Assembly: GCF_005239225.2 (NCBI RefSeq)
Contig: NC_133288.1
Coordinates: forward strand, 16,188,169-16,252,168
Length of the DNA: 64,000 nucleotides
Reading direction: 5' to 3'
Source of the DNA: Populus alba
Taxonomy: Eukaryota > Streptophyta > Magnoliopsida > Malpighiales > Salicaceae
Positions 1 through 13,155 of the stretch are shown here, in pieces. Each line of letters starts with the position of its first letter. Positions within the stretch are counted from its first letter, which is position 1. Under the pieces are notes generated by a model. That model was given only the letters and a program-made list of their open reading frames with translations, searched no databases and was not told the DNA's origin. The position numbers and the translations under genes were made by a program.

Positions 1-2533
1 ACTGAAAAATAAAAAACAAGAAAAGAAAAGAAGGGAACAAAGAAGAAGAATGAAAGGAAGAGTAAAAAGAAGAAAGCATTGTCCCGAGGTGAATCACGGT
101 CTTCACGCTTTAGTCTTCAGAAGAAGGCACGGCCAAAACACACCCTTATGCCTTTTCCATATATTTTATTCCCCTTCTATTATGATATTTAGCTGAACAA
201 ACCCCTTTTTTATATCAGAAAATTCATGAAATATTTGGGAATCTTCATGGACTTATTTGTGGGCCTCTCGTGCTTTTTTTTTTCTTTTTTTTCTACTATA
301 TGCTCAATTTGTGAACCATTATTGTTAAATGCAAATATGTTATGTAATGTTTTCTTTTTTTTCTTATCTAAAAAGAGTAAAAAATAAAAAGGGTAACAGA
401 AAGAAATAAGCATAGAAAAATTGTTTCTTCATTAAAAATTCAAAATTTTGCAAACTTATTAATTAGCGCCAGAGTCAGGAATATCGTATTTTTTTGGGTT
501 TGTGCAATATTTACCAATGTTATAGTTGGAAATATTCGTAAGAATTGTTCACTGACGCCAAAGTCAAGAACATGATAGGAAGAACAAAAAAAAAATAGAA
601 GGACAAAACTCTTAGCAATTTTAGACTAAACCAACAATGCAGTCTGGCCTAGGTAGGACGCATAAGGGATGATAGCATCTTTCCTTTCGTGTAACCAGTT
701 CCGAACCATAAAATTTCTATTGACCAGTTAGGGTTTCTAGTGACCATAATACTAAGTGATGATTATTTAAACAAGATCGTTTCTCCAAAGAATAAGATGT
801 CAGATATTTATTCTTTTTCCATTGAAAAAATTTTAATCGATCACCGCAATGTCCGAGTGTGACAAGTGTGAATCTGAATTGCTTTAGCATGGGAGAGTGA
901 TGAAAATTTCTTTATAGTACAAGTAATACCTCACGAGAGGTTGTCTAAGACATGGATTGAGTAAGGACATCTTCAGTGAGGGAAGAATTGATGGTGGCTA
1001 AAACTAATGAATTCTGACAAAGTTATTGATCATATTGAGGATTAAAAACTTTAATGATAATATTTATGTTGGGATGAGTGGGATGAATTTCTTATGATAA
1101 GGGTGGGGTACTACCATCAAAGTAGCAAAAAATGACTTGACCTAGTAGTAGGGTAAGGCATGAGCTTTTCATATAAGATAATTAGAGAAATTGAGTTTGA
1201 CATTAATAATCAGCTGAAGATTGGAGAGTATTGAAGTGATGATAGTGTTAATAGTAGTACTAAAAGCAGAGAAGGATGATGAGTCCTTCTAGGATCAAAA
1301 AAGAAAAAAACGATGATGGTCTTATAAAAGCTTTGATATCATATAGAAAAATAAAACTTGTTTTTGAGAAGTTTGAATATTTGATTTCTGTCTACTAAAA
1401 AGTTATATGTATACAAGAGTTTTAAATAAAAACAAAAAACTATAATCGGTATTCTATTTAGTTTCCTATACATCATGTGAATTCAAGATTTAAAAATTGT
1501 CAACTATTTTCCTAAATATATAAAGTCTATTATGGAGTTTGTTGAAGGTGTTTTGAATTCTTAGAGTTAAGGATTGTTCTGCTGATAAGGACTCTTCTGC
1601 TGATAAGACTGTAAAGTCGAGGACTCTTTTATTGATGATTTTTGTTTTTTTACAATCCAGTTGTCCATTGCTAGAACAGAGGGGCTGACAGAGTAAAGGA
1701 AAAGACTGACATAAGATTCATCACATCTTGTTACACATTGAAATTAATCAAATAATTCATGGATTTTAGGCTAGAGGTAGATGAAAAGAAGGCAAGAGAC
1801 CTGATTGTGGGTTGGACTTCGTAAGGTCCAGACTTGTGTAAGTAACTAATTACTTTAAGCACACAAGATAATGGAATTCGGTAGTTTCATTCGTGCACCC
1901 TTAAAACAACGAAGGAATGGAGAAAATGGGTGGTTAACATGTAATTATTCATGCTCATGATATTTTCTATATAAATCGAGGTTTGAGAAAGAAGAAGACA
2001 TGCAACAACAATAACACCAATTATTTCTCTACAATTTAACCAAGTTTATAGGATCTTGAAAACCTATATACTGATAAGCTTGTAATCTCGTAGGCTAATA
2101 ACTTGTAGGAAAATAGTTTGTAACCTGGTAACTTGTAGGCAAATAGCTTGGAGGTTGATAATTTTTAGGCAATAACTAGTAAGCATGTAATTCATTACGC
2201 TTGTAATTTTCACTAAAAAAAACCCAAGAAAAATATAAACACATATCAATCCATGTTCTATTGTTAAGGATTTTTACTCCATGAACATAAGTTCTTTCAT
2301 CTTTAATTGTTATATTTTAATTCAAAACATTCAAATTATTTGATTTCTTCTTAAATTTACAATTATTTTTCCGCATATAAAACGAGAACAAAGTGTTAAA
2401 CTTATATTAAAGTTATATATTTATAACTCTAGAATCACAAGAATTGCAAGAATAATTTGGAATCTAAGTCTAGAGTTTAAATATAAAACTACAGTATTTT
2501 TGTTCACATCAAACTTAGTACTCAACAAATTTA
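1..2533. other. Intergenic DNA, no gene seen
   Basis: AT-rich sequence with poly-A and poly-T tracts. The reading frames are short, show no recognisable domain and lack splice-linked partners. The stretch 2050-2220 repeats the words cttgtaa, ttgtaggc and aatagctt several times, which makes it low-complexity. Nothing here supports a gene or an RNA. Confidence 0.6.
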
Positions 2534-2729
2534 GGGGGTGTTTGTTTTGCAGTTAAACCATGTTTTTTAAAAGAAAAAATTTGCTTTAAATTATTTTTTA
2601 TATTTTTAAATTGTTTTAATGTACTGATGTCAAAAATAAAATTTTAAAATAAAAAAAAAATATATTATTTTGATATATTTTTAAAAATAAATAAATAAAA
2701 TAATTGTTATCAAAATATCAAACACTACC
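2534..2729 (+). repeat. AT-rich MITE-like element with short terminal inverted repeats
   Basis: The left end reads GGGGGTGTTTG and the right end CAAACACTACC, giving an imperfect inverted repeat of about 11 bases around a ~196-bp AT-rich body without coding capacity. The body contains a motif like TTTTAATGTACTGATGTCAA, which returns in either orientation near 32.2, 42.7, 44.8 and 53.6 kb. Size, termini and copy number suggest a non-autonomous DNA transposon. No clear target-site duplication is visible, so the superfamily is left open. Confidence 0.5.
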
Positions 2730-5700
2730 ATAATATTCAGCTTTAAAAATTTAAAGTCATTTTAATTGAGACAAGAACAGAACAACCCTGAACCACATCA
2801 CATACATTAGCATATGAACTGAACTAAACAATCTTTCTTTTTTTAACCATTCATTAAGCTAAGAGGTATTACTTATCACCATCTTCTTTTTCTTTGAAGT
2901 CATCAATAGCAGTTTCTATCAACATTTATATGCATAGTGATATTACTATGCTTGGTGGTTAAAAATTTTCCTCTCTATCTATACTGTAGCTATACACTCG
3001 TTCTGTGTTAGAAGAAGAAAATGACATCGATAAGAATAGAGCTTAAAAACAAGAAAGTGTTTACTCTTGCATTTCTTCTTCCTCCACGCAATTTAACTGA
3101 TCAGTTTCTTCATTTGTAATGTAGTTTTAAGACTCCCATGCTTTCCAATCCCTTATTGCTAATGCTAATGGCAGAACACGGGAAGAGACAAAGAGTTGAG
3201 TTTGATCTGAGAGGTAAAATGGCAGCTTCAGGGGTTCCCCTTTATCAAAAATATTTCCCAAGAAAGGGACGCAGGATTTATGCATTCTAATATGCTCGTG
3301 ATACATTCATATATATCTTCGGCTGACTTTGTAATGATTTGAGAAAACCGTGTACACTTGAACTTGAGTATACCTTTGGCAGCCCCCCCAGTTATGTCTG
3401 TTTGTAGCATTGCATGTGTTCCTCAGAATATATTTCTAATTGTAGGAAAAGGTTGTGTCATGCACTCAGGCAGATCGAAACAGCAATATCTTTGAGAATA
3501 TTGACTGGTATGAGAAATATATGCAAATCTTGGTCATCCATACTGTCTTTTTTACGAAACTCGAAGCTTTCCGTTGCTTCTCTAATCCACCAAAACATGT
3601 ATGACGACAACTCTATTGAAAACGTTGTATATGAATTGGAATGGCTTTCATGACTACAGTGAGGATCTGGAATGAGTAAAATGTTGCAAGGTCGACAAGC
3701 TCCAAGAAACCAACATTGCGAAGTAGTGATAACTGCAAAATGTAGGATATGTATCTCTGATGAGAGAATCTGATGGAGCATCTAAGCGGGGAGCAATTAA
3801 TAAATCTGGAAGTTGGATTGAGTCAAAATGTTATTCAAGACTTGAAACAGGAAATTAAGGTAATAGCAAGCGCCCATGGACATAGGCGCTTGTGGGTTCA
3901 AAGAGCACAACACTCTCGGAGGCTGCTAATCACCCAGCAACGTCTAAGATAGGGTGCCTTGGATCAAGATGTATGGATGAGTGGCTCCACCGCGCGTGCA
4001 TATTCTTCATTGTATTCTTTTCCCCATTTTTACCTGTTAATGTATGAGAACTGAGGCACAAGCAAGGCAAGGTTCTTCCAGATCAATCCGACCATTTTTG
4101 TTTTGTTTTTACCATTTTAACATCTTCCATTTCCTGGACAGCAGACATGGCTTTACGGGGCTGTAGTCTACTCAGTTCAAGAGGGGGAAAGTGGCCTACA
4201 GTGGCCCTCGTAACAGGACCAACCAGCCGCAAATGCTTTAAATGTAGGATTTCAGTACTCAAACCCTACTTTTAAAACTTATTATAAAGGATAATAATGG
4301 GGACCTCTTAGCCTACACAAAATATTGATTGGGTTTATAGCCTTTTTTCAATCCAGGCTCTAACTGAGTTTGGAACCCCATCGCCAACCCTATTCCCATA
4401 GCCAATAAAAAAAAAAGCAGAACTTTTATTTAATAATTTTCTCAATCAAATGGAAGCCCCCCTTTCGAATCAATTTTCCGGCTTAGAATTCAAGTCTTAT
4501 TTGGACCACCATTACCTTCAAGCTGGAAAACCATAAATCATGGACCAGAGCAGCTTGTTCAACTAAAATCAATAAATAGCCCACAAACTCTTAATCATGA
4601 GCTATACTTTCCTTGGCAGCTTTGCACTAAACCACACTGGCTTCCCCTCCCCCCTTAATTAGAACAGCTGGAAAGCCAACCAGGTTCAAAGGAGATTTTT
4701 GAGTGACTTTTTATTTGTTTATTTCTGAGTGAGCCAGGGATAGTACACCAAAGTCTGAAAAAGATGACAGGGACGAAATTAAAAAAAGAAAAAAGAAACT
4801 GGGTGCTTCTTGATTAAGCTGGTAACGCATGCATGATGATGAAGTAAACATTACATGATGATTTGCAAAGCCTTACGATGGGTCTCGGACCATTTAAATA
4901 TGCAGCTATGTGTCAAGACCTAAGACACACATGAAGGCCAGTTCTAATTCATTTCCATGTCCAAGCTCTCCCTCTCTCCCTCTCTGTTTTCTTACATGCA
5001 AATAGATTGACACAAGACAAAGGAGGAGGTTGGGTCACTCCTGGTCAGGATGGACAAACATGTCACCTGTCAGAAATTATGTTGTAACAGCATCTCTCCA
5101 CGATGGCTATGCACCACGGGGTTGCAACCACTGATTTGACAGCATGTGGCGGGTTCCCATCAGCACATGATGAGGCAAAGCCTTAACCATATTGGCATGC
5201 ACTTCTAGATCAAAATCATAATCATGAAAAAGTGAAGCACCCCCCTGCCCCTATGGCTTTCATTAGATACCCGTCCATAAAGCCTACAGCTTGCTGGTAC
5301 GCTTCTTACACTCCTATAAATGCCTTTCGTTTTGCTAGCTAGCTAGCTTGTAGATTTATAATGCCACAAGGCTCCCCTTTTGGAGGGGAGGAAAGGCACC
5401 TGTAGTGGGAAGGAATCCTGAAGTGGGTTTTGCCTAGTTTAACTAAATAAAAACCATTGATGGTCAAAGAATGGTGATGGGCTATTGGAACCCAAGGAAT
5501 AAGGTTTGGACTTGAATATGACCATGGGGTCCTCTCTCCATGTATCATCATCATTTCAAGTCTCCTCCTATCTGTTTTCTTATTAAAAAAAGAAAAAAGA
5601 AGGAAGGAAAGATGAGCTTGTTTAGTTGACCCTCTCTCCATTTCCTTATCTTCCTCGGAGGGGCGAGTGTAAAAGCCCCCACCACCCTTGATGACTCTCG

Positions 5701-7094
5701 TCCGTGCGTGCGTACATACATACATATACATGCGGTCATGCACATGTACATAAAAATGCACAAAGGACACAAGTGGGTGGCGAAATGATCAAATACTCCG
5801 TGGATATTATTACATCAAGCTATGAATGGAATTGATGGATTCGCACTATGGCAAGATCGGTTTTTGTAAGTGTTATGTTTAGAGTATGCTCGGGAAAGTT
5901 AGCTTTTAGCTTTTAAAAAGACACAAATTGTAACTCCTGAGAACAACTATAATATTAATTTTAAAATATTATCAAACACTCGAAACCACAGCCACAGCCA
6001 AATCAATAATCCTCGAGTAGCCACTGAGTATTTGCGACACAAAGGTTAATCTATTTTGAAGCGCAGAACAGCAACAGTACTAGTGATGGAGTGATGGATT
6101 ACACAGAGAACAAAAGCAAATATATTCCTCCTCCTGACCCGTCGAAACCAAGCTCTTCCTCCAGTCATGTCAAAATATGATGATGTGTTCGTGGCCCGTC
6201 GTCTTCTTATGAGAAGAAAGCTGTCCGCACGTAAACAAGGATATATATAATCAAGGATAGTCTCAATCCAAGCCATCTTAGCCATGGATCAAGGGAGATT
6301 TTGTGCTCAAATGATTAAGTAGATAATGTAGCCTAGTATTTTGCTACATTGTATTTAGCACCGGTCGGCGTACATCACTAACTAATAATTCGTTTTCAAG
6401 ACAGATTCACTTGCTTAAAAGAAAAATAAATAAATAAATAAGGGTTTGAAAGATTCCATCCACCACAAATAAATCTTGCCTATCATCAATCATTTTTAAC
6501 AAAGTCAATTATTTCAAGCCATTTTTCTTAATGTTTTATAGAAATATGATACCACCACAGACTAGCTCATCCCTACTTTTGCATGATGGAAGCATCAACA
6601 TTACACCATGAATTTTATTTTTTATTTTAAAAAAAAGAAATACTATGGCAGAATATAAATAGCGTGTGTTTGTTTTTGTGGCCGAAAAACATTTTTAAAT
6701 TTTAAAAAACAACTGAAATAAAAATCAAGGGAAATAAAACTTGCAAGATGTGGATGATATATAATTCACACTTAACTACTTTAATATTATTTTTCTTTTG
6801 ATTATTCTCCCTAGTTTCTGAGGTTAATTTGTTGTTCAATTAAATAAATTAAAATAAGATAAGATAAGATAAGATCCATGCTAAAGAATGTCGATACGTG
6901 GCCAGAAGAATAGAGAGAACCCTACTTAGGAAGGTTTGGCATATCTGATTGTTATCCAGCAGTGTAGTTTCTTGCTTGCCATATGTCCTAGCTAGAATGT
7001 GTAGGCAACGCTTTTTACCCTAGCTCTTACTTCTCCCTTTCTCCTTTCACAAGCAGAACAGTGATTTAATTTAATCGCTATTATTTTATTATAA
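2730..7094. other. Intergenic DNA, no gene seen
   Basis: This contains scattered unique-looking sequence, a short palindrome at about 3867-3890 (gcgcccatgg...ggcgctt), a GCTAGCTAGCTAGC run near 5336-5348, and a pentanucleotide run (four ATAAG-type units) at about 6853-6874. Overlapping open frames at 3414-3781 and 5339-5772 occur on both strands and match no family I know. I see no supported gene. Confidence 0.5.
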
Positions 7095-7385
7095 TTATTA
7101 AAGAATAATATAAATACTATATGGGATTTTATTTAACTGTTTAAACTATTAGGTTGAGATAGTTCTTTGACATGATATCAAAGTCTTGATAAATAAGTGG
7201 TCACGAGTTTGAATCTCAGCATCTCTATTTATTTGATAAAAATTAAGCATAAAGTAGCGTGGGTTTATGTAAGTTTTAAGTCCAAAAAATTTTTTACTTG
7301 AAAGGATGTATTACAGAATAATATAAATAATATTTTAAAAACTTATCCAATAATTTAAATTATTGAATTAAAATAAATTTTTAAT
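7095..7385 (+). mobile_element. Decayed TRIM-like mini LTR element
   Basis: Two similar ~78-bp segments (about 7095-7172 and 7307-7385) share AGAATAATATAAAT near their starts and a TTTAAACTATTAGG / TTTAAATTATTGAA stretch further in. The first ends in CA and is followed at 7173 by TGATATCAAAGTCTTG, which resembles the plant initiator-Met tRNA primer-binding site (TGGTATCAGAGC...). The second begins with TG. The internal part is only ~134 bp with no coding capacity. This arrangement fits a terminal-repeat retrotransposon in miniature, decayed by mutation. It could also be a chimera of LTR fragments. Confidence 0.45.
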
Positions 7386-9198
7386 AATAATCTGGATCAC
7401 GTTCTTTCTTCCATTTCAATCTTTTATTGTGGAATCTAGCATGCAAAATCCTTTTGGAGCCAGCAATGTATTGGATGCCGGACTAGAAAGAGTAAAACGC
7501 CTCTCCTTCCCTCTTGTTTTCCTTAGAAGAGGAGACATGAGTGTGAGGTGAGAATATTCGATGTTTTTTGTTCAAGTATTCAATTATTGTCTGCATAAAG
7601 TCCTCGAGTATCATTAACCAACAATTCATTTATTATTTATATGAATTAATGTGATTTTTCCTCCTCCTTCATCATTATTACAAGTAGAAGCTAATTTCCA
7701 GTAATCATTGCGATTTTGTGGCTATATAAATTCAAGAATGAAGCATTGACAACGTTCCCTTTTTATTTTATTTTATTTCCCAAGAAATTGCAGAAATAGG
7801 TAAGGTGGATGAAGGAATAATTATAATAACAAATCTTTTTTTTTTCCCTTCTTTTCTCTTGTTCATCGTGCCTTCTCTAAGGACTTCTTCTTTTTAATCC
7901 TTTTTTTTTTTTTTTAGTTTTTAGTGAAAACTGTTTTGTTGTCCTCGCGAAGTTTGAGAAAAGAGAGAAAATTATTATATGATATCATTATGTTTTCCCT
8001 TTATCATTGAACAAGTCATCCTAGCTAGTATTTATATGTTAATTATTATTGACAAAACTATATTAGTTCCAAATTATTTTAAAATGAATTATAAGAAGTA
8101 AAGCAAGGAGTGCATTGGAGCACAATGGACAATTTTCAAGAAAATACAAGTATTTTCAAGCTAAATATAACCCAATATGTAATTAAAATATGAATATTTT
8201 ATTAATTATTAGATTAATATCTCGTTGTCTCTTATGAATTGATTTAGATGGTAAAAATAAAGTTCATTTAATATGACATTTTATATTTTATATGAAATCT
8301 CATTAGAAATGTGATATATTTAAATCTAATTATCCTCATGTTATAGATGTATTTTAAGATTTAATTCCAATGCGAGTACAATATATAAAATACATATAAT
8401 TATAAAAAAATATTTTTTTTTTATATAGGATGTGTAAAATTAAAGCAGGGATGTTAGGATAATGTTAGGGTTAGGGTTTCTAAGATTTAATTATGAATTT
8501 TGCTGAAATTAGGTATAAAATATGTTAATTAGTTATAAAATACATTAATTAGGTTGATAATTTTGTTATTTATGGTGAAGATTAATGAAATTGAGTTTTC
8601 ACTAATTATGTTATCATTGGGTTTTGTTGATAGATTATATACCTTGATTAACCACACAATATTTATAAATTAAGCTTGGATTTTGTTATGTTGTTTGACA
8701 AAATATCTCATAGTATTAGAATAAGATGCTTCTATGGTGGTTTCGTTGTCAATACGAACAATGATATCACTTATAATGGAGAAAGTAATGGGTTCTTAAC
8801 TATTACATAAGATCTGTCTCTTATCGAAGCTATCTCAAATATTTATGTGATCGACTTGGCTAGAATATATTTAAGATTAAAGTTGAAATTACTTAGATGA
8901 TGATGCAAATTGAGGTTTATCCAACTCATTATATTAGTGTACCCATTTGTAGTATAGAAATGTGAATTCAATATTTTGGTTTACCAACATTAATAGGACA
9001 AATATTTTAGAGCTTTACGAATAGTAACCATACTATGAAACTTCTCTATTATGGAGTTCACTTGAGTGTCAAGTAACATTCAAAGGACCACAAAGGCATC
9101 ACAAGTAGTTAGTCTATATGGTTTAGGTGTTAATATAAAGGAATCAAATGTCAATATAAGAAATTATAGATATGGAAAGATCTTGGCTAGGATATTAT
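7386..9198. other. Intergenic DNA, no gene seen
   Basis: AT-rich sequence with long T tracts near 7836-7915. A TTAGGGTTAGGGTTTC telo-box-like word lies at about 8465-8480. The section 8450-9198 has a less AT-rich, formerly coding feel but no frame or domain I can identify. Confidence 0.5.
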
Positions 9199-9326
9199 TA
9201 TGACAATTATCTTTATCGTCACATGGTTTGGATTCTCCATAATAATATGAAGAATCCAAACCAAGTGACGAGTATCATATTATTATGAAGAATCCAAACC
9301 AAGTGACGACAAAGATAATTGTCATA
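9199..9326. repeat. Near-perfect 52-bp inverted repeat (hairpin)
   Basis: The arm at 9199-9250 (starting TATGACAATTATC) is matched in reverse complement by 9275-9326 (ending GATAATTGTCATA), with only about three mismatches over 52 positions. The 24-base loop holds a further partial direct copy of the right arm (GAATCCAAACCAAGTGACGA at about 9251-9270, repeated at about 9290-9309). A transcript could fold into a stem of roughly 50 bp. It may be a rearranged fragment inside a decayed element rather than a small-RNA gene. The mature-product pattern cannot be judged from sequence. Confidence 0.75.
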
Positions 9327-11574
9327 TTGGTAGAGTTAAGAAAGATAGGAATGTTGAATTAGTTGATCCATTATACTAATTCATATCACCTTTATACTTT
9401 TTAATTTAAGGTATATGAGTGGGTACGCCCAACATGTACACAATGACTAGGCTTTAAATCATAGGCATTTAGGCTTATCAGGTAATGAATTAGATGTAAG
9501 AAAAAATTAAGGGAAAAGTCTGGGTATATCATTGCAGTTAAACGATGACATATCAAGAATCCAGTGTAGTACAAGGTTCAGCGTTCAACTAAAATTTATG
9601 TGCAATTGGTATGCATTTAGAAACCAGCATGTGTATGGTATTTGTTTGAGGGTTTATATTATGGATTCAAATATTTATGGAGTGACACTAGATTACAAGC
9701 TGGTTAGGTTGTCCGATATCCATAAAGGTGTTAATGAAATAGGATGTGCCCTGACCAATAATATACTTAATTTGTGTTGTGGTGGACTTTGAAGAGGTTG
9801 AGGAGGTGGAGCATCTTCGAAGCAACCTTAACGATAAGATATGTAGTTAGGAAGGTAGGTTCGTCCACGAGCGATCTTAGGCTTGTCTACAAGTGGGTAA
9901 TTTTCATGCTGACCCTTATATGGATATTATAGGACTATCCTTAAATTAAATGAGTTAGGGTGGTACAAACCCTTTCACAAACTGAAATGATTTTTAAATA
10001 TAGTTAGATTATATACTTAATGTTTTAAGAATTATTAATTTAGTTTAGATTTAATGAGATGTTATGTGAATTTTCCTTGTATTTAATTATAAATTATTAA
10101 TTTTGATGAATTGTGAAATGTGATGATTTTTTAATTGTATTGGGGAAAAGAGTTATAAATTGTATTTCTGAATTGTGATTATTGTTAAGGTCGGTTTTTT
10201 TTATGGCAATGAGTTGAGAGGCTTAAAAAACTGCTCTAGCTTTTTTTTTTTTTTTTTTACGAGTTGTAGATGTGACATCTAACTTGTAAGTAGCGGATGA
10301 GACTTACAACTCATCAAACTATTTAAATAATTATAACCTATGCTATTTTGTCAATATTTATTTTTCTCTATTAATATATAAAAAAATTGGGAGCGGGATT
10401 CTTCAGGTTTGTTGATAGAAAAAGAATTCGCTAGCTGGGTTTTTTCTTTTTTTTTTTGTCTTATCAGAGCAAAAAATGAAACATGTACAAGAAAGAAGAA
10501 AAGGGAAGCTGTCAACTTCGGCTGTAGCTTCATGATGGTGTAGATTAGATGCAACAGAGGGCTTAAAAATAATTCAATTCCAACTCCAACCAACACCAAA
10601 TTGGATTGAAGTCACATTCACTTCATTCCATACCATCAAACCAATACCAGAGTTTGTGTCCCCATCATTAATGTTAGCAGAAATGCTTGAGAATCACTTG
10701 TGCTTGAAACAAAGTATGCTTTTCAGAAATCCCTTTATTATATAAATAAAAAATACAAAATTGGAGGATGAAAAGAAGCATCAGTGGTCCCCTGGCTACC
10801 CCCAATTTAATTTGGAAATTAATATGGCACCCAACTTGCCAGGACTGGGCATATCATCAAGCCCTGACTTGCTCGGTCGCTTGATTGGCTGTGGCCCTTC
10901 CCCCACCTCCCCCCCCCCCCATTGTTAGTACGTTTTTCTTCCTGAGAAATATTCTTTTCGTTTGGAAATTCTGTATGAACAATTATTCCTTTGCATCGTT
11001 TTCAAATGTTAGAGCTGCTATGGACCATCCAGTTGTATCGATCCTTGTAGGATCATTAAGAAGAAAATGAAACATTCTCCTACATCCCAGCCAGCCAAAT
11101 CTAGGACCCAGTAAATATACAAGGGTGGGATTTAAAATAATTAATTACTTGTGCAGTAATTCAGGCTAAGCTCACGTTCATGTTCCCATGCATGATGTAA
11201 AATCTATTTACATGAGAAAGGAAAAGAAGAAAGGTATCATCGCCTTTTTGCTTCTGGTTTAGTTGAGGGTGGATTTTTCACATTGCTTAATTCGCTGGCC
11301 GTCGATAACCTGCCGGCTACTTCCCCCCAACTCACCCACCGGATCCTAAAACTACAGGCTACAGCCACCCAATGTCACTTGCTGTAAGTTGATCGAATCA
11401 TCTTTGCACATTTATCTTTCCTGTTAGAATAAAGATGTCTAAAGGAGTGTGGAGCTTCGTAAGCCTGGAAGAGTTTTATTCTGGATGGAAGGCAGATGAA
11501 ATGATTCTCCTCTCCCCTGCCTGCTAAGGGAAACAAGATGAAAAACAAAAAATATATCAATAACTTAATTAGTT
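9327..11574. other. Intergenic DNA, no gene seen
   Basis: A weak open frame at about 9532-9792 has no recognised domain. It lies with the preceding kilobase in sequence that looks like an old, unidentifiable transposon remnant. A pure T tract lies near 10240-10258. The rest is AT-rich spacer. Confidence 0.45.
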
Positions 11575-11695
11575 AGATTTTAAAGTTATTTATTAGACGT
11601 TATCAATTTAAATACCATAAATTTTAGAAATATTAAAGGTTTATAATATAATTATTAACTACAAGACCTCAAAGAATTAGTCAATTTATGTGTAA
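11575..11695 (+). repeat. Dispersed repeat fragment, copy 1
   Basis: This segment aligns along its length with 16610-16745. Shared blocks in the same order are a TTATTAGA-type block, ATAAATTTTA, TTAAAGGTTTATA (TTAGAGGTTTATA in the other copy), a GAATTAGT block and a final GTGTAAACTAG / GTGAGTTACT block. It resembles the end of an old short repeat family (SINE or LTR remnant). No coding potential. Confidence 0.45.
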
Positions 11696-12599
11696 ACTAG
11701 CTTGATCATCTACTATTAAGAGAGAGAGAGAGATATGGAGAGATTGAGATCTTTAATTGTTTTGCTGGAAATTAAGGGGCTTGCCTTGACCTAATAAATA
11801 CTAAAACTGTTTTTGGAGAGTTAATTTCCAAGGTTTTTTGTTTTTTATCTTGGTTAAAATTTGCAACCCATCTCAAGAACCATCCATTAATAAGGAATAT
11901 TTTTAAAGGGCATAACCCGGTTCTTATATGCTAGGATGAGTTTTTAATCTGTATCTATATCGTAGTTAATTTTATCATTATAGAATAATTGAGTTTTTAA
12001 TCTATTATCTTATTGATTTTTATTATCTAAATTAATATAATAAGGTATACATATGACTTAAAAAACTAAAACTAAAAGCCATTGATCTTTCACTTTCACT
12101 GTGCATCAAAATACAGTTTAGAAATGGAATAGTAAAATACTTATTTTGCCTTCTAACAAAACCCTTGCTATCAAGGCTAGCTAATACGATCCTTTTCATA
12201 TGATTCATGGTCATTTCCAAATATATTTAAATAAAAGGGTTTTATCAATTTTGTTTTATTTTTGCATAGTAGAATGGTTTAATTACCTTAATGGAAAAAA
12301 AATATTAAACTTGTGTAAAGAGATTTTTTTTATCTTCTAAATTTTTTAAACACGGAGAAATGACTAATTACCCTTAAAATAAAATAAAATATTAAGTTGT
12401 CGTACAAGGTCTTTTTATTATGTTTTTTTTTTATATATATATAATCAGATTTACTTGGGGGCTATTTAGTAGTTTAACAAATATAAATATTATTACAAAA
12501 AATTAATCTCGATAATTAATCTTCATAGTTTTATTCTAGATTAACTCGTCTTTCAACTTTGGGTTGTTTGATAATTAATCTTCATAGTTTTATTCTATT
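11696..12599. other. Intergenic DNA, no gene seen
   Basis: A short GA microsatellite lies at about 11720-11733. The remainder is AT-rich spacer with no supported frame. Confidence 0.5.
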
Positions 12600-13155
12600 T
12601 GATTTTGACGCGGTTATCTTGATATCATAACCATGTAGCAAATTTTGCATGTTGACCTGGGTGGACTGGAATTAATTTTTTTTTACTTTTTTTGGATTAT
12701 ATATTTTTCTTCAATTCCATCCTTTAATGTTTTGTTTTCTAGAAATTAAGCTTTGAATGTTTTATATTTTACTTTTTTATTGGATTATTGCATTCTCATT
12801 TAATTTTTTTTCTTTGTTATCAAATAAGATCCTTCAAATCTTAATTTTTTAAAAAAATTATTTTTTATTTTAATTTATCATTCAATGTTTGATTGATTAG
12901 GTCAGTCTTCATGCTTTTTTTGCTTTTTTTTCTATGAGGTTATCTCATTCTTATGTTAATGAATCACAAGGTCATAATAGGTTAACCTAGTTTGATTTTT
13001 TTTTTTTTTTTTGCTTTTTAATTTTTTTCCCTTTCAATATTGAGTTGTTTTATATGATTTAATTCAATTTGCTTTTGACATAGTTATCTTGATATCATGA
13101 GCAAGTCATATATTTGACATACTAGCCCATATGGGATCAAGTCGAGGTTTTTTAA
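12600..13155 (+). repeat. Degenerate tandem modules of a dispersed repeat
   Basis: Three diverged modules start near 12612, 12936 and 13082. Each carries a core like GGTTATCTTGATATCAT, then a variable piece and a TTGACATACTAG/GGTTAACC-type tail ending near a CGAG or TAGTTTG word. The same core and spacing recur in a clearer array at 40.2-40.9 kb and in reverse orientation at 51.0-51.4 kb, so this is one copy of a dispersed, internally repeated element. Confidence 0.5.

Noticed and set aside
3228..3781. Overlapping open frames on both strands (60-107 codons)
   Set aside because: No recognised domain, no convincing splice partners and multiple stops on both sides. The frames overlap on opposite strands, so at most one could be real.
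3861..3960. Possible tRNA-like or hairpin RNA around gcgcccatgg...ggcgctt
   Set aside because: A short palindrome exists, but no cloverleaf with T-loop and acceptor pairing could be assembled.
5339..5772. 143- and 73-codon minus-strand frames
   Set aside because: Two frames cover the same bases, composition is driven by simple repeats (acatacatac, aaaagaaaa), and no domain is visible.
8465..8480. Telomere-like TTAGGGTTAGGGTTTC
   Set aside because: Only two units; not an interstitial telomere array, probably a chance telo-box.
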